A stretch of DNA of 64,000 bases from Branchiostoma lanceolatum (Eukaryota; Chordata; Leptocardii; Amphioxiformes; Branchiostomatidae). A program made the position numbers and the translations under genes. The stretch is from assembly GCF_035083965.1 (NCBI RefSeq), contig NC_089725.1, positions 30,079,925 through 30,143,924 on the forward strand, written 5' to 3'. How positions within the stretch are numbered: position 1 is the first letter of the stretch; the number at the start of each line of letters is the position of its first letter. Below are positions 63,725 to 64,000 of this stretch, piece by piece. A model generated the notes under the pieces. The model saw only the letters and a list, made by a program, of their open reading frames with translations, was not told where the DNA came from and did not search any database.

Positions 63725-64000
63725 ACGGCCTCTGTGCAAAAAAATTATCCAGTAAGCCGTCAAATCAAACTAAAGTGAGTTAATCATCTGCGAGCTTCAT
63801 CATCTCAATATTATGAGAGATTGGTGATTATGCGTTCCACGCTAGGAGGTCTCTGTGCCAAAATCATCCAGTAAGCCGTCAAATCAAACTAAAGTGAGTT
63901 GATTATCTGCGGTCTTTATCAGCTCGATATTGTGAGTGATTGGTGCTGATGCGTTCTACGCTAGGAGGGAACGGCCTCTGTGCCAAAAAATCATCCAGTA
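63725..64000. repeat. Tandem repeat of about 123 bp, truncated by the window end
   Basis: Two full units (from about 63727 and 63850) and the start of a third (about 63973) share CCTCTGTGC, ATCCAGTAAGCCGTCAAATC, AAACTAAAGTGAGTT and TGCGTTC(C/T)ACGCTAGGAGG. The array continues beyond 64000, so its length is unknown. Confidence 0.9.

Overview
This is animal nuclear DNA, most likely from a lancelet (Branchiostoma) or a close invertebrate deuterostome. That taxon call is an inference: the genes have many short exons and phase-conserved introns, the families are chordate-like, and the introns are crowded with minisatellites, tRNA-derived SINEs and short inverted-repeat transposons. I rebuilt the exon chains by hand from reading frame, GT/AG (in one case AT/AC) boundaries and family motifs. 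No transcript evidence was available.

Layout. 1-11.3 kb: no gene recognised, only scattered repeats. 11.8-16.0 kb (minus): a seven-exon gene for a secretory-pathway JmjC/cupin-8 protein of 444 aa whose distal iron-binding histidine appears to be arginine. 16.3-26.1 kb (plus): a seventeen-exon gene for a 1,104-aa coiled-coil protein with several UVR-like motifs, a duplicated exon and a likely U12-type AT-AC intron. These two genes are head to head, with start codons 256 bp apart. 30.8-31.6 kb (minus): an intronless 289-aa orphan. 35.7-42.5 kb (minus): a ten-exon SLC3A1/rBAT-like type II membrane glucosidase-fold protein whose GH13 active-site residues are all present. 44.4-54.4 kb (plus): a twelve-exon 4-coumarate-CoA-ligase-like acyl-CoA synthetase with a mitochondrial-type presequence and a paired DR1 nuclear-receptor site just upstream. 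56.4-62.2 kb (plus): an eight-exon CYP2-clan cytochrome P450. From 62.2 kb to the end is non-coding, finishing inside a tandem repeat of about 123 bp.

Functional theme. The genes do not form one pathway. The synthetase, P450 and SLC3-like protein are all typical of lipid, xenobiotic or nutrient handling tissue (gut or hepatic-caecum-like), but no co-regulation can be shown here.

The most unusual pattern is structural. In four genes, pieces of exon that include a splice junction have been copied in tandem into the neighbouring intron or 3' flank: JmjC exons 4, 6 and 7; coiled-coil exon 16; synthetase exons 5 and 7; P450 exon 3. Some copies carry in-frame stops behind working-looking splice sites, and one carries a canonical poly(A) signal. 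Other leading observations are a Mutator-like MITE caught inside another repeat with its empty site preserved elsewhere in the window, and one 50-56 bp minisatellite family present in opposite orientations in two neighbouring genes.
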